Source of the DNA: Marmoricola sp.
GTDB lineage: Bacteria > Actinomycetota > Actinomycetes > Propionibacteriales > Nocardioidaceae
Direction: 5' to 3'
DNA length: 7,455 nucleotides
NCBI GenBank assembly: GCA_030151765.1
Contig: JASLCW010000190.1
Location: forward strand, 1-7,455
The first letter of the stretch is position 1; each line of letters starts with the position of its first letter. This document shows positions 5,494 through 7,455 of the stretch, one piece after another. A model generated the notes under the pieces. That model had not been told where the DNA came from. It did no database searches and saw nothing but the letters and a program-made list of their open reading frames with translations. Position numbers and translations under genes: made by a program.

Positions 5494-7455
5494 GTGGGAG
5501 TCGTGCGTTCGTTCGTCGTCCGGCTGCTGGCACTGGTTGCCGCACTGGCCGGAGTGCTGGTCATCCCATCGCCAGCACATGCGGACGAGGCGCCGGGGAT
5601 GTACGACATCGCCCTGGACAGGGCCGTCTACGACTCGACGGGCCAGATGACCGTCACCTGGCGATCCGTGTATCCGGCCACCGCGACGGGCCTGAAGCCG
5701 TCCGCGCAGCCGAGCTGCACCGTCTCGGTCGACGGGACGACGCGCACGTCGACGAAGGTGTGCCACTCCGGGCAGCCCTTCTCCTACGACCTCACCCCGC
5801 TCGGCGGCAACGGCAGCCTCACCATCACGATCAAGGAACCCTTCACCGACTCGCGAACGCTGCCCTTCGAGCCCTATCTCAGCGGTACGACGACCGCGGT
5901 CGTCGACCCGACGCCGGCCTATGTGGGCATCGTGTCCACGCAGGTGGCAGGCGGCTCCGGCGATCCGGTGACCAGTCCGCTCTCGCCCCACGTCGGCTAC
6001 TCCACGGTGGCGAGTGTCAGTCCGGACATCACGGCGGCGAATGCGCACTTCACGTATCGCCGTACGGCGCCGACCGTCTCCGCCCCGGTGTCCGTCGATC
6101 CCTTCACCTTCCAGTCGAGCACCGGTCGCTGGAATTTCCAGCTCCCCGCCGTCTCGGGCACCTATGTGCTGAGGATCGACGTGACCGATCCCTTCGGTCG
6201 TACGGCCTACACCGAGGCGACCTACGAGGTCGACGCCGACCCGCCGATCGTGACGCTGGCCTCGCCGGCCGACGGGGCGGCGTACGACCACACGCAGCTC
6301 GTGGTCGGCGCCACCGCGAACGAGCCGGTTCATTTCCTGTGCTCGCAGACTCCCGATGCCGGACCGGGTTCGTACCAGGCGTGCGGGTATCCGTCGTACC
6401 AGACCTCCATGCCGCCGGGCTGGATCCTCGGAGCCCTCGAAGGCACGCAGAAGTTCGGCATCGAGGCGGTCGACGCACAGGGCAACACCAGCGACCCGGT
6501 GGTGCACAGCTTCACCGTCGACACCGTTGCGCCGACCCTGACGCTGAACGCTCCGGTGGACGGCGGGACCTTCAGTTCGCTTCCGGTCGCCTATTCGGTG
6601 AGCGCCAGCGAGCCGGTGAAGCTGTTGTGTTCGCTGAATCCCGACGCCGGCCCGGGGAGTTATGGCGACTGTTCCTTCGGCCAGACGAAGAGCTCGTGGG
6701 TCGGTGGCCTGAGGTTCAACGACCGCGGGACGCACCGCTACGGCTTCGCCGGCGTCGACGCGGCGGGGAACCGCAGCGCCCCGGTCACCTTCACCTATAC
6801 CTACAAGCCGCCTGCCGGCTTCACCTGGCAGTCGGGCCCGCGCGACGGCGCGGCGGTCCATGCGGGAGCACCCGCCTGGGAATGGACCAGCGATGCCGCC
6901 GCCGCGACGTACGAGTGCTCCCTGACGCCTCGTGGTGACGCGGCGAGTTTCGCGCCATGCTCCTCGCCCTACACCGCCGCCACGGAGCTGGCGCCCGGCG
7001 ACTACGACTTCGCGGTGCGGACGAGCGGGACCGATGTCACGACGGCGGTCACGACGGCGAGCTTCAGCGTCCAGCCGGAGGTCACCGGCACTGCTGCGAT
7101 CACCGGTGCTCCCCGCGTCGGCTCGAAGCTGACCGCGACGGGCGTGTGGACCCCGGGGGCGATGCTGACCTACCAGTGGCTGCGCGACGGGGTGGACATC
7201 GCCGGCGCGTCGGCTGCGTCGTACCTGCCGGGGGCGAAGGACCTGGGCCATCCGCTGTCTGTCAGGGTCACGGGCGTACACGACGGCTACTTCGCGACGA
7301 CCATCACCACGACGGCGGTGACCGTCGTCCGCGGGCTCCTGACCAGTGGCAAGGCCCGAGTCGTCGGCAAGGCGAAGGTCGGGAAGCGGCTCACCGCCTC
7401 GGCGTCACCGTGGACCGCGGGTACGACGCTCCGTTATCAGTGGTTCGCCAATGGC
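5494..7455 (+). CDS. Large secreted protein with multiple Ig-like domains (C-terminus cut off)
   Basis: The frame is open from GTG 5494 to the right edge, giving 654 residues with the end missing. The start is set by a strong ribosome binding site and a Sec signal peptide: VRSFVVRLLALVAALAGVLV then PSPAHA, cleavage near residue 30. Residues about 31-245 are a beta-rich region I cannot assign. From about 247 to 525 come three Ig-like modules, each with a Cys-x13-Cys pair (283/297, 379/393, 475/489), spaced exactly 96 residues. The first two share CS..PDAGPGSY. The third is closer to the ECSL...FAPCSSPY form common in actinobacterial surface proteins. Residues about 530-612 and 613-654 begin a different repeat (VGSKLTATGVWTPG..LTYQWLRDG; VGKRLTASASPWTAG..LRYQWFANG), a familiar extracellular Ig-like module. 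No catalytic domain is visible. A surface, adhesive or structural role is inferred; a sorting signal or anchor could lie beyond the edge. Confidence 0.88.
   Translation, partial: MGVVRSFVVRLLALVAALAGVLVIPSPAHADEAPGMYDIALDRAVYDSTGQMTVTWRSVYPATATGLKPSAQPSCTVSVDGTTRTSTKVCHSGQPFSYDLTPLGGNGSLTITIKEPFTDSRTLPFEPYLSGTTTAVVDPTPAYVGIVSTQVAGGSGDPVTSPLSPHVGYSTVASVSPDITAANAHFTYRRTAPTVSAPVSVDPFTFQSSTGRWNFQLPAVSGTYVLRIDVTDPFGRTAYTEATYEVDADPPIVTLASPADGAAYDHTQLVVGATANEPVHFLCSQTPDAGPGSYQACGYPSYQTSMPPGWILGALEGTQKFGIEAVDAQGNTSDPVVHSFTVDTVAPTLTLNAPVDGGTFSSLPVAYSVSASEPVKLLCSLNPDAGPGSYGDCSFGQTKSSWVGGLRFNDRGTHRYGFAGVDAAGNRSAPVTFTYTYKPPAGFTWQSGPRDGAAVHAGAPAWEWTSDAAAATYECSLTPRGDAASFAPCSSPYTAATELAPGDYDFAVRTSGTDVTTAVTTASFSVQPEVTGTAAITGAPRVGSKLTATGVWTPGAMLTYQWLRDGVDIAGASAASYLPGAKDLGHPLSVRVTGVHDGYFATTITTTAVTVVRGLLTSGKARVVGKAKVGKRLTASASPWTAGTTLRYQWFANG
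6232..7080 (+). repeat. Three tandem Ig-like modules with a 288-base period
   Basis: Within the large secreted protein, three successive modules are in step at the protein level. Cysteine codons fall at 6340, 6628 and 6916, and their partners at 6382, 6670 and 6958, each exactly 288 bases apart. Modules one and two also align at DADPPIVTLASPADG and DTVAPTLTLNAPVDG and at PDAGPGSY. Module three is more diverged. The DNA itself is not highly similar, so the duplication is old or has been under protein-level selection. Confidence 0.8.
7081..7455 (+). repeat. Second Ig-like repeat type, one full and one cut-off copy
   Basis: Residues about 530-612 of the secreted protein form one copy, with VGSKLTATGVWTPG, TYQWLRDG, ASYLPGAKDLG and VRVTGVHDGY. 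A second begins near residue 613 with VGKRLTASASPWTAG and RYQWFANG and is cut by the window edge. This module type is usually present in several copies in actinobacterial secreted proteins, so more probably follow. Confidence 0.75.

Noticed and set aside
5458..7281. A 607-codon minus-strand open frame opposite the large secreted protein
   Set aside because: Arg/Gly/Val-rich with no motifs; the plus-strand frame has a strong ribosome binding site, signal peptide and Ig-like modules.

Overview
The window is high-GC DNA with strong G/C bias at third codon positions, GTG starts beside ATG, and several secreted proteins with Ala/Gly/Ser/Thr-rich Ig-like domains. This points to a Gram-positive actinobacterium. 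The style of the secreted proteins and of the fused FAD/Fe-S enzyme suggests a Nocardioidaceae or Propionibacteriales relative, but that placement is inference. No RNA gene, CRISPR array, transposase or prophage gene was seen.

Layout. On the minus strand, two tandem secreted paralogues are read leftwards: a complete one (930-1943), then a partial one that runs off the left edge (1-870). A short divergent control region (about 1944-2041) with two inverted repeats separates them from a plus-strand pair. The first plus-strand gene is a large FAD-linked D-2-hydroxyacid dehydrogenase fused to an Fe-S domain and a cysteine-rich CCG domain (2042-4771). The second is a pentapeptide-repeat protein (4764-5408) whose start overlaps the oxidoreductase stop. 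After an 85-base gap with possible RNA structure over the ribosome binding site, a large secreted multidomain Ig-like protein starts at GTG 5494 and runs off the right edge.

How the genes relate. The oxidoreductase is the only enzyme. It probably oxidises a D-2-hydroxyacid and passes electrons through its Fe-S clusters to an acceptor such as quinone. The overlapping pentapeptide-repeat gene is probably co-transcribed and translationally coupled, but a functional link is unproven. The flanking secreted proteins look like cell-surface or extracellular structural proteins and have no visible link to the enzyme.

The most unusual signal is a near-perfect palindrome of 46-52 bp (4033-4084) lying in frame inside the oxidoreductase gene, in the linker between the Fe-S and CCG domains. 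Both arms encode nearly the same pentapeptide, and the reverse complement in the same phase would encode almost the same peptide. It has the properties expected of a small protein-compatible palindromic insertion element.
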